From positions 124,001 through 188,000 of the forward strand of contig DBYZ01000008.1 in the NCBI GenBank assembly GCA_002311655.1: DNA of 64,000 bases. The letters run 5' to 3'. The position numbers and the translations under genes are program-made. Source of the stretch: Bacteroidales bacterium UBA1173. GTDB lineage: Bacteria > Bacteroidota > Bacteroidia > Bacteroidales > F082. A model generated the notes under the pieces. That model saw only the letters and a program-made list of their open reading frames with translations. It had not been told where the DNA came from and ran no database searches. Below, one piece after another: positions 32,416 to 41,701 of the stretch. How positions within the stretch are numbered: the first letter of the stretch is position 1; each line of letters begins with the position of its first letter.

Positions 32416-34917
32416 TTATTTCACAACTTTCTTAGTTAATCCGTTGATTTTCACGAAGTATACGCCTCTGTTCCACTCAGAGGTGTTAAGCGTAAGCTCA
32501 TCTTGTGCTTCAGCGGATATGATTTTCTGTCCAAGACAGTTGTAAACATCAACTTCCATCGCTCCATCCATCTTGACAACCAATTGATTATCAAATGGAT
32601 TCGGATACAATACAAAGGCTGTTTCATCGACATCGGTAACCGACAAACCATATTGGCATTCGATGGCTCCAAGGTCAATGATACCATTCACAATACGTTG
32701 ATTTCCAAGGTAATCCGGACCAGTTATGCCTGTAACCGAATTATCGCCTGCGTCCACACACACAGATGCTCTGTCAAGTGAATAATCACCATTTTCAGGA
32801 TCTGTAAAACGAGGATAATTGCCGCTGTCAGTGCCATCGTTGTCATCACTCAAATCGATGATATTTGTGCCAGCAAAACCGCCTTGAACAGCACAATTTT
32901 TGAACGTTGATGTGCCATATATCTGGTTTGCACCACCGTTCTTGGTGTTTCCCCAGAAAATGCTGTTGTAGAACTTGTTGTATTTTGTCTCGTTATATAT
33001 ACCACCACCATTTTCAGTAACCTGATTATCAACGATATCGCAATTTATCACAGTGATTTTACCTTTATTATATAATGCACCGCCCAAATTCGCTGTATTA
33101 CGGTCAAAAATGCTGTTCACGATTTTGCTTTCCTTGTTGGCGTAGATGTAATACGCACCGCCTTTCGTCATGGCAGAGTTGTTAGTAAAACGGCAGTTAA
33201 GAAGCTGTGCACCCGTCATGTCGCACAATGCGCCGCCTAGAGAGCCATGGTTGCCCTCGAAGCTGCAGTTAGTGAACTTAACGGTGGCATTATCGTAATA
33301 AGCTGAGATGATATAAGCGCCGCCACCAAAACCATTTGCGTTGTTATTCAAGAACTTACAGTTCTCAAAACGACTGTTGCAGCACAGATAAGCACCAGCG
33401 CCTGCGCCAGAACTACCGTTCTGAATCGTAAATCCGTCCCAAATCGAATATTCATGATTCATAAAATGATCAGTCTGATAAAGCACACGACGTGCGTTCT
33501 GGCCATCCAAAATCGTCGGATTCGCCTCGAAATCACGATCATTGAGGTTGAAGTCAGGGCCTTCATTGCCGGCAAAACCGCCATAAACACGATTGTTTTT
33601 ATAAATCAGGAAAGCTCCGTTCATATTATCAACGTCGCCGTAATATGTGCCAGTTTTAACCCATATCATCTTCGAGACATCAGTGGCACGCGCTGATGCA
33701 TATTCAATATAAGGTGTGGCGTTTGCCCATGATGAGCCGTCGCCTGTACCGTCAGGGCTGACATAGATGATGCCGTTGTCATCAGCATTGATTTCCAAAG
33801 GGAAGATATTCACCACAGCAGCCTCGTTGTTATGATAGCCAGCCACATCGTTTATGCTGTAATAATCATTGCCTGAGCCGCTCCATCCAAGGTTAAAGCT
33901 GAAATAATCATAGGCATCATAGCCGTCGCACACGATAGCATGTCCGCCACCCGAGTCGCTGGTACCCGAGAAATACACCGGCTGCGACTTGTCAAGCTCG
34001 CTCTTCAGCAAAGCGATCCACTCCTCTTCCGTGTATTTGCTACGCTCCTGATATGATGCCGCACAATATCCGAAATACTGGCGCATTGCCGTCTCAACAT
34101 CCTTTGAATAAGCGCCGCTGCCGTCAGGACCGAAGTTCATATTGACACTAACGCCGCAATGATACATCAGCAGAGCCACGGCTTTCGCCGCATCGTTAGC
34201 CTGACTGCCAAGCGAATTCGGCATGATAGCCCAGTTGTAGGTCGTCGCACCGAAATTTGCCGACTGCTCGCCATAAGTGCCATGAACATACGAATGTGAG
34301 CCCTGTCCATGAACAGGATGATCCCAATATTTCATTATTTGCGACATCGCGCAGGCCACACAACCCGCATAGCAGTGATTACCAGTCCAATAGTTGTAAC
34401 ACTCCGGCGCATAATAATTATAAGGATAATCCTGATTCCATAAAGTCTGAATCATCGGATTGACAGTCTTCGAATTTTTAGCAGCAGGTAACTCATTGTT
34501 TTCCAACAAATTCCACTCGACATCAGCGCCTGCCATCATGACATCATTCTCATCACAATAATCAACATTTTTGCTATAGTTTTCGATAAAATACCAAGCT
34601 GTTTCCGGAATCTCGCCATCATAGCTGTGTCTTACGGAATAAGCCAGCACAGGCTTCATATTTTTCGAAGCTGAGACAATCACAAAACCGCCGCCTTCGA
34701 CATTATAGATGTAAAGATTCGGCTGTCCGTCGTCACCTTTTTCAATATGGAAAAGATTCAGCTGCGACTTCTCGTTTCTCGTCTTATTAGAGATGAAATT
34801 TGAACCGATTCTCTTTGCAACAGATTCATTTACAAAGCTTTGAGCAAACATGTCATTCATAAGAAATGACATTGCGATAAATGTCAATATGAGTTTGAAA
34901 AAATATTTTTTATTCAT
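32416..34917 (-). CDS. Secreted C10-family cysteine protease with beta-helix and T9SS tail
   Basis: An 833-residue multidomain exported protein. After a signal peptide (about residues 1-25) comes a propeptide-like segment, then a streptopain (C10) domain: the nucleophile region CYAGCVACAMSQIMKYW (about 182-198) and the histidine in GGGHAIVCDGYDAYD (about 323-337), with FNLGWSGSGNDYYS behind it. Residues about 380-740 form a parallel beta-helix of the polymorphic-membrane-protein type with many GGA(L/Y) and FxNC repeats. The last 75 residues (VLYPNPFDNQLV...) are a type A T9SS sorting domain. The likely role is a surface or secreted protease with a rigid spacer. It is divergent from hutU. Confidence 0.92.
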   Translation of the reverse strand: MNKKYFFKLILTFIAMSFLMNDMFAQSFVNESVAKRIGSNFISNKTRNEKSQLNLFHIEKGDDGQPNLYIYNVEGGGFVIVSASKNMKPVLAYSVRHSYDGEIPETAWYFIENYSKNVDYCDENDVMMAGADVEWNLLENNELPAAKNSKTVNPMIQTLWNQDYPYNYYAPECYNYWTGNHCYAGCVACAMSQIMKYWDHPVHGQGSHSYVHGTYGEQSANFGATTYNWAIMPNSLGSQANDAAKAVALLMYHCGVSVNMNFGPDGSGAYSKDVETAMRQYFGYCAASYQERSKYTEEEWIALLKSELDKSQPVYFSGTSDSGGGHAIVCDGYDAYDYFSFNLGWSGSGNDYYSINDVAGYHNNEAAVVNIFPLEINADDNGIIYVSPDGTGDGSSWANATPYIEYASARATDVSKMIWVKTGTYYGDVDNMNGAFLIYKNNRVYGGFAGNEGPDFNLNDRDFEANPTILDGQNARRVLYQTDHFMNHEYSIWDGFTIQNGSSGAGAGAYLCCNSRFENCKFLNNNANGFGGGAYIISAYYDNATVKFTNCSFEGNHGSLGGALCDMTGAQLLNCRFTNNSAMTKGGAYYIYANKESKIVNSIFDRNTANLGGALYNKGKITVINCDIVDNQVTENGGGIYNETKYNKFYNSIFWGNTKNGGANQIYGTSTFKNCAVQGGFAGTNIIDLSDDNDGTDSGNYPRFTDPENGDYSLDRASVCVDAGDNSVTGITGPDYLGNQRIVNGIIDLGAIECQYGLSVTDVDETAFVLYPNPFDNQLVVKMDGAMEVDVYNCLGQKIISAEAQDELTLNTSEWNRGVYFVKINGLTKKVVK

Positions 34918-34937
34918 TTTTCAGTTAATTTGATGCG

Positions 34938-34945
34938 CAAAGATA
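34938..34945 (-). promoter_or_regulatory. Promoter -7 box of the C10 protease gene
   Basis: The minus strand reads TATCTTTG, 20 bases upstream of the start. The divergent hutU box is only nine bases away. Confidence 0.6.
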
Positions 34946-34954
34946 TAAATTTAT

Positions 34955-34962
34955 TAAATTTG
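34955..34962 (+). promoter_or_regulatory. Promoter -7 box of hutU
   Basis: TAAATTTG matches TAnnTTTG, about 41 bases before the hutU ATG. The two divergent promoters overlap, so they may compete. Confidence 0.55.
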
Positions 34963-35003
34963 CAGGTTAAATTTAACGAAATAAATATTAAAATTTTACA
35001 TAA

Positions 35004-36998
35004 ATGAATGATTTTCAAAAAGAAATACTTGCTGGTATCCCTGAGCAGCTGCCAGAAGTAAAAGAATACGACAAGAACATCAACCATGCTCCTAAGCGTA
35101 AGGATATCCTCACAAAAGAGCAGAAAAGACTGGCTTTGAAGAACGCTTTGCGTTATTTCCCGGAGAGACTTCACGCACAGTTGGCTCCTGAGTTTTACGA
35201 GGAGTTGGAGACATACGGCCGCATCTATATGTACCGTTATCGTCCTTCGTACAAGATGTACGCCCGTCCAATCGACGAATATCCTGCAAAATGCCGTCAG
35301 GCAGCAGCCATCATGTTGATGATTCAGAATAACTTAGACCCTGCAGTGGCACAACATCCGCACGAGTTGATTATCTACGGCGGCAACGGCGCCATCTTCC
35401 AAAACTGGGCACAGTATCGTCTCGTGATGCAGTATCTCGCCAACATGACCGATGAGCAGACTCTCGTGATGTATTCAGGTCACCCGATGGGACTGTTCCC
35501 GTCGCACAAAGAGGCTCCACGTGTCATCGTCACCAACGGAATGATGATTCCAAATTATTCAAAACCAGACGATTGGGAGCGTTTCAATGCACTCGGCGTG
35601 ACACAATACGGACAGATGACAGCAGGTTCATACATGTACATCGGACCACAAGGCATCGTTCACGGCACAACAATCACAGTTTTGAACGCATCACGTAAGC
35701 AAGGCGGCACACCGGCAGGCAAGCTGTTCATCACAGCAGGTCTCGGTGGCATGTCAGGCGCACAGCCAAAGGCTGGAAACATCGCAGGCGTGGTGTCAAT
35801 CACAGCTGAAATCAACCCGGCAGCAGCTCAGAAACGCTACAACCAAGGCTGGGTCGATGAGATTCACGAGAACCTCGATGAGTTGTTCGAGAAAGTCAAC
35901 GAAGCCCGAGCAAAGAAGATCGCACGTTCATTCGCATACCAAGGCAACGTAGTCGACCTCTGGGAATATGCAGCAAACAAAGGCATTCAGGTGGATCTTG
36001 GTTCCGACCAGACATCGTTGCACAACCCATTCGCAGGTGGCTATTATCCAGTAGGTTATTCACTCGAAGAGTCAAAGAAGATGATGGCAGAAGAGCCAGC
36101 TAAGTTCAAAGAGGCTGTCTACGCTTCATTGCGCCGTCATGTGGCAGCAGTCAACAAGCTGACAGCCAAGGGCATGTACTTCTTCGACTACGGCAACGCA
36201 TTCTTGCTCGAGAGCAGCCGCGCTGGTGCCGACATCTTGAAAGAAGACGGTAAGTTCCGTTATCCATCATACGTCCAGGACATCATGGGTCCTATGTATT
36301 TCGACTATGGCTTCGGTCCGTTCCGTTGGGTCTGCACATCAGGAAAACCAGAGGATTTGCAGGTCACTGACGACATCGCATGCAAGGTGTTGGAAGACAT
36401 CGCCAAGTCATCACCTAAGGAGATCCAGCAGCAGATGCACGACAACATACAGTGGATCAAAGGCGCACAGGCGAACCACCTCGTCGTGGGCTCACAGGCA
36501 CGTATCCTTTACGCCGACTGTGAAGGACGCACCAAGATCGCTGCCGAGTTTAACAAAGCCATTGCTGACGGCCGTTTGAGCGCACCAGTAGTGTTAGGTC
36601 GTGACCACCACGATGTGTCAGGCACCGACTCACCATTCCGTGAGACATCTAACATTTACGATGGTTCTAGCTTCACAGCAGATATGGCAGTTCAGAACGT
36701 CATCGGCGACGGATTCCGCGGAGCCACATGGGTATCCATCCACAACGGCGGCGGTGTAGGCTGGGGCGAAGTCATCAACGGAGGCTTCGGCATGGTTCTT
36801 GACGGAACGCCAGAGGCTGACAGACGCTTGCACTGCATGCTTCACTGGGATGTGAACAATGGTATCGCCAGAAGAAGCTGGGCTAGAAATGAACCTGCCA
36901 TGTTCGCCATCAAGCGCGCCATGGAGGTCGAGCCTAGACTGAAGGTCACGATGCCTAATATCGCAGATGACAAGATGATTGCAGATATAATCAAATAA
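35004..36998 (+). CDS. hutU: Urocanate hydratase
   Basis: Converts urocanate to imidazolone propionate in histidine breakdown, using tightly bound NAD as an electrophile. The 664-residue product has the strong family motifs HELIIYGGNGAIFQNWAQY (about residues 119-137), FITAGLGGMSGAQPKAGNI (about 239-257), LGSDQTSLHNPFAGGYYPV (about 332-350) and GRDHHDVSGTDSPFRET. It is longer than the roughly 560-residue Pseudomonas enzyme, as is usual for the Bacteroidota type. No other hut genes lie nearby, so the rest of the pathway must be elsewhere. Confidence 0.96.
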   Translation: MNDFQKEILAGIPEQLPEVKEYDKNINHAPKRKDILTKEQKRLALKNALRYFPERLHAQLAPEFYEELETYGRIYMYRYRPSYKMYARPIDEYPAKCRQAAAIMLMIQNNLDPAVAQHPHELIIYGGNGAIFQNWAQYRLVMQYLANMTDEQTLVMYSGHPMGLFPSHKEAPRVIVTNGMMIPNYSKPDDWERFNALGVTQYGQMTAGSYMYIGPQGIVHGTTITVLNASRKQGGTPAGKLFITAGLGGMSGAQPKAGNIAGVVSITAEINPAAAQKRYNQGWVDEIHENLDELFEKVNEARAKKIARSFAYQGNVVDLWEYAANKGIQVDLGSDQTSLHNPFAGGYYPVGYSLEESKKMMAEEPAKFKEAVYASLRRHVAAVNKLTAKGMYFFDYGNAFLLESSRAGADILKEDGKFRYPSYVQDIMGPMYFDYGFGPFRWVCTSGKPEDLQVTDDIACKVLEDIAKSSPKEIQQQMHDNIQWIKGAQANHLVVGSQARILYADCEGRTKIAAEFNKAIADGRLSAPVVLGRDHHDVSGTDSPFRETSNIYDGSSFTADMAVQNVIGDGFRGATWVSIHNGGGVGWGEVINGGFGMVLDGTPEADRRLHCMLHWDVNNGIARRSWARNEPAMFAIKRAMEVEPRLKVTMPNIADDKMIADIIK

Positions 36999-37029
36999 GA
37001 AAACATTAACAATTTAAATCAAATCGCTT

Positions 37030-37764
37030 ATGAAAAAATTATTACTCACATTAGCATTAATCGTTTCTGTGTTAACATTGTCAGCACAGAAATTCACGGT
37101 AACTGAAAAAGAAACCGGCAATGTCGTTGAAAACGGCTCAAATTTCTACGTCTACGGCGAAGGTAATGCCTGGGGAGAGCTTCTGTTGGAATTACTCGTC
37201 ACAGCCAATGAAGATGTCACTCTCATCGCGGAAAGATTAGAGATTCAGGTTGTTGAAGGCACTTACAACATGATTTGCTTAGACCAATGCTATGCGCCTT
37301 CTTTGTCGGTCACTCCACCAGTCGCTTTCGCAGCTGGCGACACCAAAGACTTCAGCATGCACTATCAATATGAGAACTCATTCGACGAAGTCGTCGGTCA
37401 GGAACAGATTATCCAATACAACCTTTATGAGGAAGGCAGCCATGAGATGTTCGTGATTAACGTAGTTTTCAAATACTCATCAAACGGCATCAGCGACAAC
37501 AGCATCGTTGAGGAGTTTAGCAACGCATATCCAATGCCTGCAAGCGACATCGTCAGCTTCGACTACAACTTCAGCTCAAGTGCGAACGAGGCTTATGTCG
37601 CAATTTACAGCATGACAGGACAAGAAATCATGCGCAGCGACATCAACGACCTTCAAGGCAAAGTTAGCTTCAACGTCAGCGACCTCGCCGACGGCGTTTA
37701 TTTCTACTGCCTCGTGGTGAATGGCAAGACTGAGAAAAGCAGCAAGTTAGTTGTTAGTCGTTAG
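37030..37764 (+). CDS. Small secreted protein with T9SS type A sorting domain
   Basis: The 244-residue product has a signal peptide (about residues 1-20), a beta-rich domain of about 130 residues with no family I recognise, and a C-terminal T9SS sorting domain (about residues 165-244, with YPMPASDIVSFDY and VYFYCLVVNGK). It should cross the outer membrane and be attached to the surface or released. The last codons and the TAG stop fall in a TTAGTCGTTAG heptamer-type repeat. It is 31 bases downstream of hutU and may be read with it; an intrinsic terminator follows. Confidence 0.82.
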   Translation: MKKLLLTLALIVSVLTLSAQKFTVTEKETGNVVENGSNFYVYGEGNAWGELLLELLVTANEDVTLIAERLEIQVVEGTYNMICLDQCYAPSLSVTPPVAFAAGDTKDFSMHYQYENSFDEVVGQEQIIQYNLYEEGSHEMFVINVVFKYSSNGISDNSIVEEFSNAYPMPASDIVSFDYNFSSSANEAYVAIYSMTGQEIMRSDINDLQGKVSFNVSDLADGVYFYCLVVNGKTEKSSKLVVSR

Positions 37765-37778
37765 ACTTTAGATCTTAT

Positions 37779-37812
37779 AAAAAAAGCGCCGCAAATTGCG
37801 GCGCTTTTTTTT
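37779..37812. terminator. Bidirectional intrinsic terminator
   Basis: GCGCCGC (37786-37792) and GCGGCGC (37798-37804) form a perfect GC stem with loop AAATT, flanked by seven A on the left and eight T on the right. It serves the T9SS gene (plus) and rny (minus), which converge here. Confidence 0.93.
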
Positions 37813-39376
37813 ATTTAGCAAACTGTACAGCTCGCGTCTCTCTGATGACCGTTATCTTGATCTGGCCAGGATATGTCATCTCGGTCTGGATCTGACGTGA
37901 GAGGTCGTATGCAATGCTGTCGGCTTCTTGGTCGCTGACCTTGTCGGCACCGACGATGACGCGGAGCTCACGGCCTGCCTGGATAGCGTAGGTCTTGACG
38001 ACGCCAGGGTATGACATTGCCATCTTCTCGAGTTTGTTCAGACGTTGGATGTAAGCCTCGACGACTTCACGGCGGGCGCCTGGGCGGGCGCCTGAGATGG
38101 CGTCGCACACCTGAACGATAGGTGCGATGAGTGATTCCATCTCTATCTCGTCGTGGTGGGCGCCGATGGCGTTGCAGACATCCGGTTTCTCTTTGAATTT
38201 CTCAGCTGTCTTCATACCGAGTATTGCGTGTGGAAGCTCCTCCTCGTTGTCGGCCACCTTACCGATATCGTGCAGCAGACCTGCGCGTTTAGCCACTTTC
38301 GGGTTCAGACCGAGCTCGGCAGCCATGGTGGCGCAGAGTTTAGCTGTCTCGATAGAGTGCTGCAACAGGTTCTGGCCGTATGAAGAACGGTATTTCATTC
38401 TACCGATCATCTTGATAAGCTCTGGCGCGAGGTTATGGATTCCGAGGTCGATGACGGTACGTTTACCTGTCTCGATAATCTCCTGCTCCACTTGTTTCTC
38501 AACCTTTTTCACCACTTCTTCGATACGTGCCGGGTGGATACGACCGTCGGTGACGAGTTTCTGAAGTGACAGACGGGCTATCTCACGACGAATCGGGTCG
38601 AAACCAGAGAGAAGGATGGCGTCAGGGCTGTCGTCGATAATGATTTCGACACCTGTAAGTGACTCAAGGGCGCGGATATTACGGCCTTCACGACCGATGA
38701 TACGACCCTTAATCTCATCGTTTTCAATGTTAAACACCGAAACCGTGTTCTCGATGGCGTGTTCTGATGCGGTTCTCTGGATTGTTTCGAGAACGATTTT
38801 CTTAGCATCCTGGTTAGCTGACATCTTTGCTTCCTCAACAATCTCTTTTGCGAGGACCATAGCTTCTGCGCGTGCCTCGTCTTTCACAGCTTCTTTCAGC
38901 TGTTCCTTGGCTTCGCTCACTGTGAGACCAGAGATTGACTCCAGCATCTTTTTCTGTTCCTCATGGATCTTGTCGAGTTCTGCTTGTTTCTTTGTCAGGT
39001 TTTCCTGTTGATTTGCCAGTTTCTGCTGTTGATTGTTCAGTTCGTTTGCCTTACGGTTCAGTTCCTCACTACGCTGGTTGACCTGCTGTTGCTGCTGTTG
39101 GACGCGGCTTTCCACCTTCTGCAGTTCACGTTTCTTTTCATTTGTCTCCTTCTCGTAATCCGATTTCATCTGAAGGAACTTCTCTTTTGCCTGAAGGATC
39201 TTGTCTTTTTTAATCACCTCACCTTTTTCCTTTGCTTCTTCAAGCAGTTGGTTGCTTTTTCTTGTCAAAGCCTTACGCATGACGGTTGTTGCCAGCAAAA
39301 CACCGACACCGGCGCCAACAATAACGCCGACTACTGCGTACATGATAATGCTTGTGCTTACTTGTAGTAAAATCAT
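37811..39376 (-). CDS. rny: Ribonuclease Y
   Basis: Membrane-anchored endoribonuclease that starts mRNA decay. The 521-residue product has an N-terminal membrane helix (about residues 9-30), a long coiled coil rich in Q, K and E (about 40-165), a KH RNA-binding domain with GRIIGREGRNIRALE (about 215-229) and an HD domain with HSIETAKL and the metal site LLHDIGK (about 370-376). Length and order are normal. It lies downstream of zapA and a probable 6S RNA gene on the same strand. Confidence 0.96.
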   Translation of the reverse strand: MILLQVSTSIIMYAVVGVIVGAGVGVLLATTVMRKALTRKSNQLLEEAKEKGEVIKKDKILQAKEKFLQMKSDYEKETNEKKRELQKVESRVQQQQQQVNQRSEELNRKANELNNQQQKLANQQENLTKKQAELDKIHEEQKKMLESISGLTVSEAKEQLKEAVKDEARAEAMVLAKEIVEEAKMSANQDAKKIVLETIQRTASEHAIENTVSVFNIENDEIKGRIIGREGRNIRALESLTGVEIIIDDSPDAILLSGFDPIRREIARLSLQKLVTDGRIHPARIEEVVKKVEKQVEQEIIETGKRTVIDLGIHNLAPELIKMIGRMKYRSSYGQNLLQHSIETAKLCATMAAELGLNPKVAKRAGLLHDIGKVADNEEELPHAILGMKTAEKFKEKPDVCNAIGAHHDEIEMESLIAPIVQVCDAISGARPGARREVVEAYIQRLNKLEKMAMSYPGVVKTYAIQAGRELRVIVGADKVSDQEADSIAYDLSRQIQTEMTYPGQIKITVIRETRAVQFAK

Positions 39377-39418
39377 TTTTTTAATTTAAGATTTTACTCT
39401 TCGACGAAAAAGAAAAAA

Positions 39419-39598
39419 TCTGTCTGCCCAAAGGGATCGTAAACCCTTGTAAATCACGCTTATGGCTGCCACGATACGCAAACGTCCACTGGCGTTAAAG
39501 CTCCTCTTGCGAGGATGAGGCCTGTTTTTGTACCCATGAGTCAACCGGTTAAAATTGTTATAATTGTTAAGGTTACATCATGCGGTGGACAGACAGAC
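39419..39598 (-). ncRNA. ssrS: Probable 6S RNA (SsrS)
   Basis: About 180 bases between zapA and rny. On the minus strand TCTGTCTGTCC at the 5' end pairs over 11 bp with GGGCAGACAGA at the 3' end, directly followed by a T-rich run, as at an intrinsic terminator. Internal hairpins include TCCTCGCAAGAGGA and AAGGG/CCCTT. A single long rod with a closing stem of this length, lying directly downstream of zapA as ssrS does in gammaproteobacteria, fits 6S RNA, which binds RNA polymerase. The primary sequence alone does not prove it; another structured ncRNA is the alternative. Confidence 0.6.
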
Positions 39599-39603
39599 AA
39601 ATC

Positions 39604-39906
39604 TTATAAGTTTTCAGTCAACAAATCATCGATGACATCGAGTTGCTTGTCAAGATATTGATCCTTGAATGCGGAATCACTCTCAAACTTCGCCACACTT
39701 GTCGCGAACTGGATACATGCCATTGAGACCAACGACAGATAATCCTTATCTGTATAGACCCTCTTAAAATCCTTCACCCGTTCGTTAATCATGTCGGCGG
39801 CTCTCCGCACCTTCTCCTCATCAGCCTTGTCAATAGTCAGACGGTAATTGCGTTCGGCAACTGTAATGCTAATTTTTATTTCTTCACTCTCGCTCATGAC
39901 CGTCAT
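39604..39906 (-). CDS. zapA: Cell division protein ZapA
   Basis: Small FtsZ-associated protein that cross-links Z-ring filaments. The 100-residue product has the ZapA N-terminal beta-strand region (EIKISITVAERNYRLTI) and the following helix with ADMINERVKDFKRVY. A second in-frame ATG is three codons downstream. It follows a coiled-coil gene by eight bases and precedes the probable 6S RNA. Confidence 0.9.
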   Translation of the reverse strand: MTVMSESEEIKISITVAERNYRLTIDKADEEKVRRAADMINERVKDFKRVYTDKDYLSLVSMACIQFATSVAKFESDSAFKDQYLDKQLDVIDDLLTENL

Positions 39907-39914
39907 TTATTTTA

Positions 39915-40208
39915 TTACTGTTCGGCGTTCAATATCGCAACACATTGATCTATTTCCTTCACCAATGTCTTGATCAACTGCCTACTTTCTTCTAATTCTT
40001 TCTCGTTTCCGAGTGCGTTAACAATTGTTGTTTTATTTATTTTATCTCTCAATTCTTCGTTCTCCGTCTGAAGAATCTCAACCTTCAGCTGAAGATCCTC
40101 ATTCTGTCGAACGAGCTCACCGTTCTTCTCAACTAGTTGATTCTTAAGCGATATAAGCTTTCTCAACTTCAACTCAATTTCCGAAAGTCTAACACTTAAA
40201 TCAGCCAT
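39915..40208 (-). CDS. Small coiled-coil protein upstream of zapA
   Basis: The 97-residue product is almost entirely coiled coil (residues 3-60 and 68-95), rich in L, E, K and Q with heptad spacing. No enzymatic motif is present. Its place directly upstream of zapA suggests a ZapB-like partner at the division ring, but sequence similarity to ZapB is not evident, so this is inferred from context. Confidence 0.7.
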   Translation of the reverse strand: MADLSVRLSEIELKLRKLISLKNQLVEKNGELVRQNEDLQLKVEILQTENEELRDKINKTTIVNALGNEKELEESRQLIKTLVKEIDQCVAILNAEQ

Positions 40209-40240
40209 TTCCTTTAACAGTTTGCTTTAGAATTTTGCAG

Positions 40241-40248
40241 CAAAGATA
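40241..40248 (-). promoter_or_regulatory. Promoter -7 box of the coiled-coil-zapA operon
   Basis: The minus strand reads TATCTTTG, with TTTG about 20 bases upstream as the -33 element. The start codon is 33 bases downstream. Confidence 0.7.
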
Positions 40249-40300
40249 AGCATAATTATTGTATTACGCAAACTTTTTTAAAAAAATTTACAAAAGCAGT

Positions 40301-41557
40301 TCAACACATGGTTTTTACAGCGCTAAAAACTCTGCATTTCAAGCATTTACGTTTTCTGCAATAACAGTTGTAAAGATGCAACAACGCCTGAGTTTGCTGC
40401 GCATTTCGAGCATTCACACCCAAGCTCCCGAACTTTCTGATTATAACATTGTCCTCTGGTTCCATTTCATTAAGCAAACCGAGGCTCTTTTCCTTCAATT
40501 CATCATTGTCGTGATAGATTCCATAGCTAAACAGCACAGGCATCACCGCATTGATAATCAAAAGATTAATTGCGGTATCACCCAAAGTCTTCTTTATTGG
40601 TCTCGAAGGTTTCTCAAATTGAAAATGCGTGTCCCAATACTCATTAACCTCAACATTAAAAAGATTTCTAACAGAGTCCATATCGTTGGCTACCAACAGT
40701 TTTGAAAACATATTATCAGCATTGCACACCAACGATGCCATCTGAGCCAACCTGACAGTCGGGAAATTTGGAGGGCGTAACCTCAAAAACTTCCAATACA
40801 TCGCCGGCATGGTGGCAAGATTAAATTTGGATTTCAATATCTTGAATTCTCTCTGGAGAAGAACAGGATAACTTTCAGTAAAACTTCGTTCCAGAAAGCC
40901 TGCGCATCCGAAAAACAAGGCTTCGATTTGCAGCCGATTGTCGAGATGTTTGCGCAAAATCCTTAATGGCAGCAACCGAGCCAGTCTCTCAAACGCATCG
41001 TTGTTAACCTTCAACCCGCAATAGCGCATTATCCGCTGATACAATGTCTCCTCCCAATCATAGTTGTTTTCCGAGAGCTTTGAAAAAACGTCTTTCACTT
41101 CCGCCTCAAGTCGTTCAACCAATACTCGCTCGAGCCACGAAAGCCATGTAAACTGCTGAATGCCAGCTATTAATCGCTCACAAGGAATCCATTTCCGTGA
41201 TTTCAAAAAATCGTTGTACCGCACATAAATACCCTCGTCGAATTTCCCTTCAATCTCAAGTGTAGGAATCGCAAGTCGTTCAGTATCATTATTATACACC
41301 ACATGAAGTATCACGTTATTATAAGCGTCATCGTTTTGGTGTCCATGACGAAACCAATCCGAGGCATTAACATGAATTTCAACATGTCCGCACCATAAAG
41401 TACCGCCAATTCTAACGCGGGCATCAAGGAAATCAGGACCCGAGTCATAATTACGATTACCAACCGATATCACATAGATGGAATCGCCATCGACAGTCTG
41501 AAGATCTTTCGACAACAACCTGTTCTCCCAGAGATAATAAATAAACTCTTCTTTCAT
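40301..41557 (-). CDS. DUF2851 family protein
   Basis: The 418-residue product begins MKEEFIYYLWENRLL and has the family core DSGPDFLDARVRIGGTLWCGHVEIHV (about residues 38-63), with conserved D/E/H residues that look like a nuclease-type or metal-binding site, and SDWFRHGHQNDDAYNNVILHVVY. This family is typical of Bacteroidota; its function is unknown. The frame is open to 41581, but that falls inside the -7 box TACTTTTG, so the ATG at 41557 is chosen. Confidence 0.85.
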   Translation of the reverse strand: MKEEFIYYLWENRLLSKDLQTVDGDSIYVISVGNRNYDSGPDFLDARVRIGGTLWCGHVEIHVNASDWFRHGHQNDDAYNNVILHVVYNNDTERLAIPTLEIEGKFDEGIYVRYNDFLKSRKWIPCERLIAGIQQFTWLSWLERVLVERLEAEVKDVFSKLSENNYDWEETLYQRIMRYCGLKVNNDAFERLARLLPLRILRKHLDNRLQIEALFFGCAGFLERSFTESYPVLLQREFKILKSKFNLATMPAMYWKFLRLRPPNFPTVRLAQMASLVCNADNMFSKLLVANDMDSVRNLFNVEVNEYWDTHFQFEKPSRPIKKTLGDTAINLLIINAVMPVLFSYGIYHDNDELKEKSLGLLNEMEPEDNVIIRKFGSLGVNARNAQQTQALLHLYNCYCRKRKCLKCRVFSAVKTMC

Positions 41558-41578
41558 AAACAATGCGTTTTTGTACTG

Positions 41579-41586
41579 CAAAAGTA
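41579..41586 (-). promoter_or_regulatory. Promoter -7 box of the DUF2851 gene
   Basis: The minus strand reads TACTTTTG, 21 bases upstream of the chosen start. Confidence 0.6.
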
Positions 41587-41701
41587 TGCATATAATAATA
41601 GGTATGCAACAAAATCAGCCAAAAATTGACGATTTCGATGCACTTTTAACTCAAAATGCACTCCCGTGAATAAAATCTTAATAAAAGTTTACAATTAAGC
41701 C

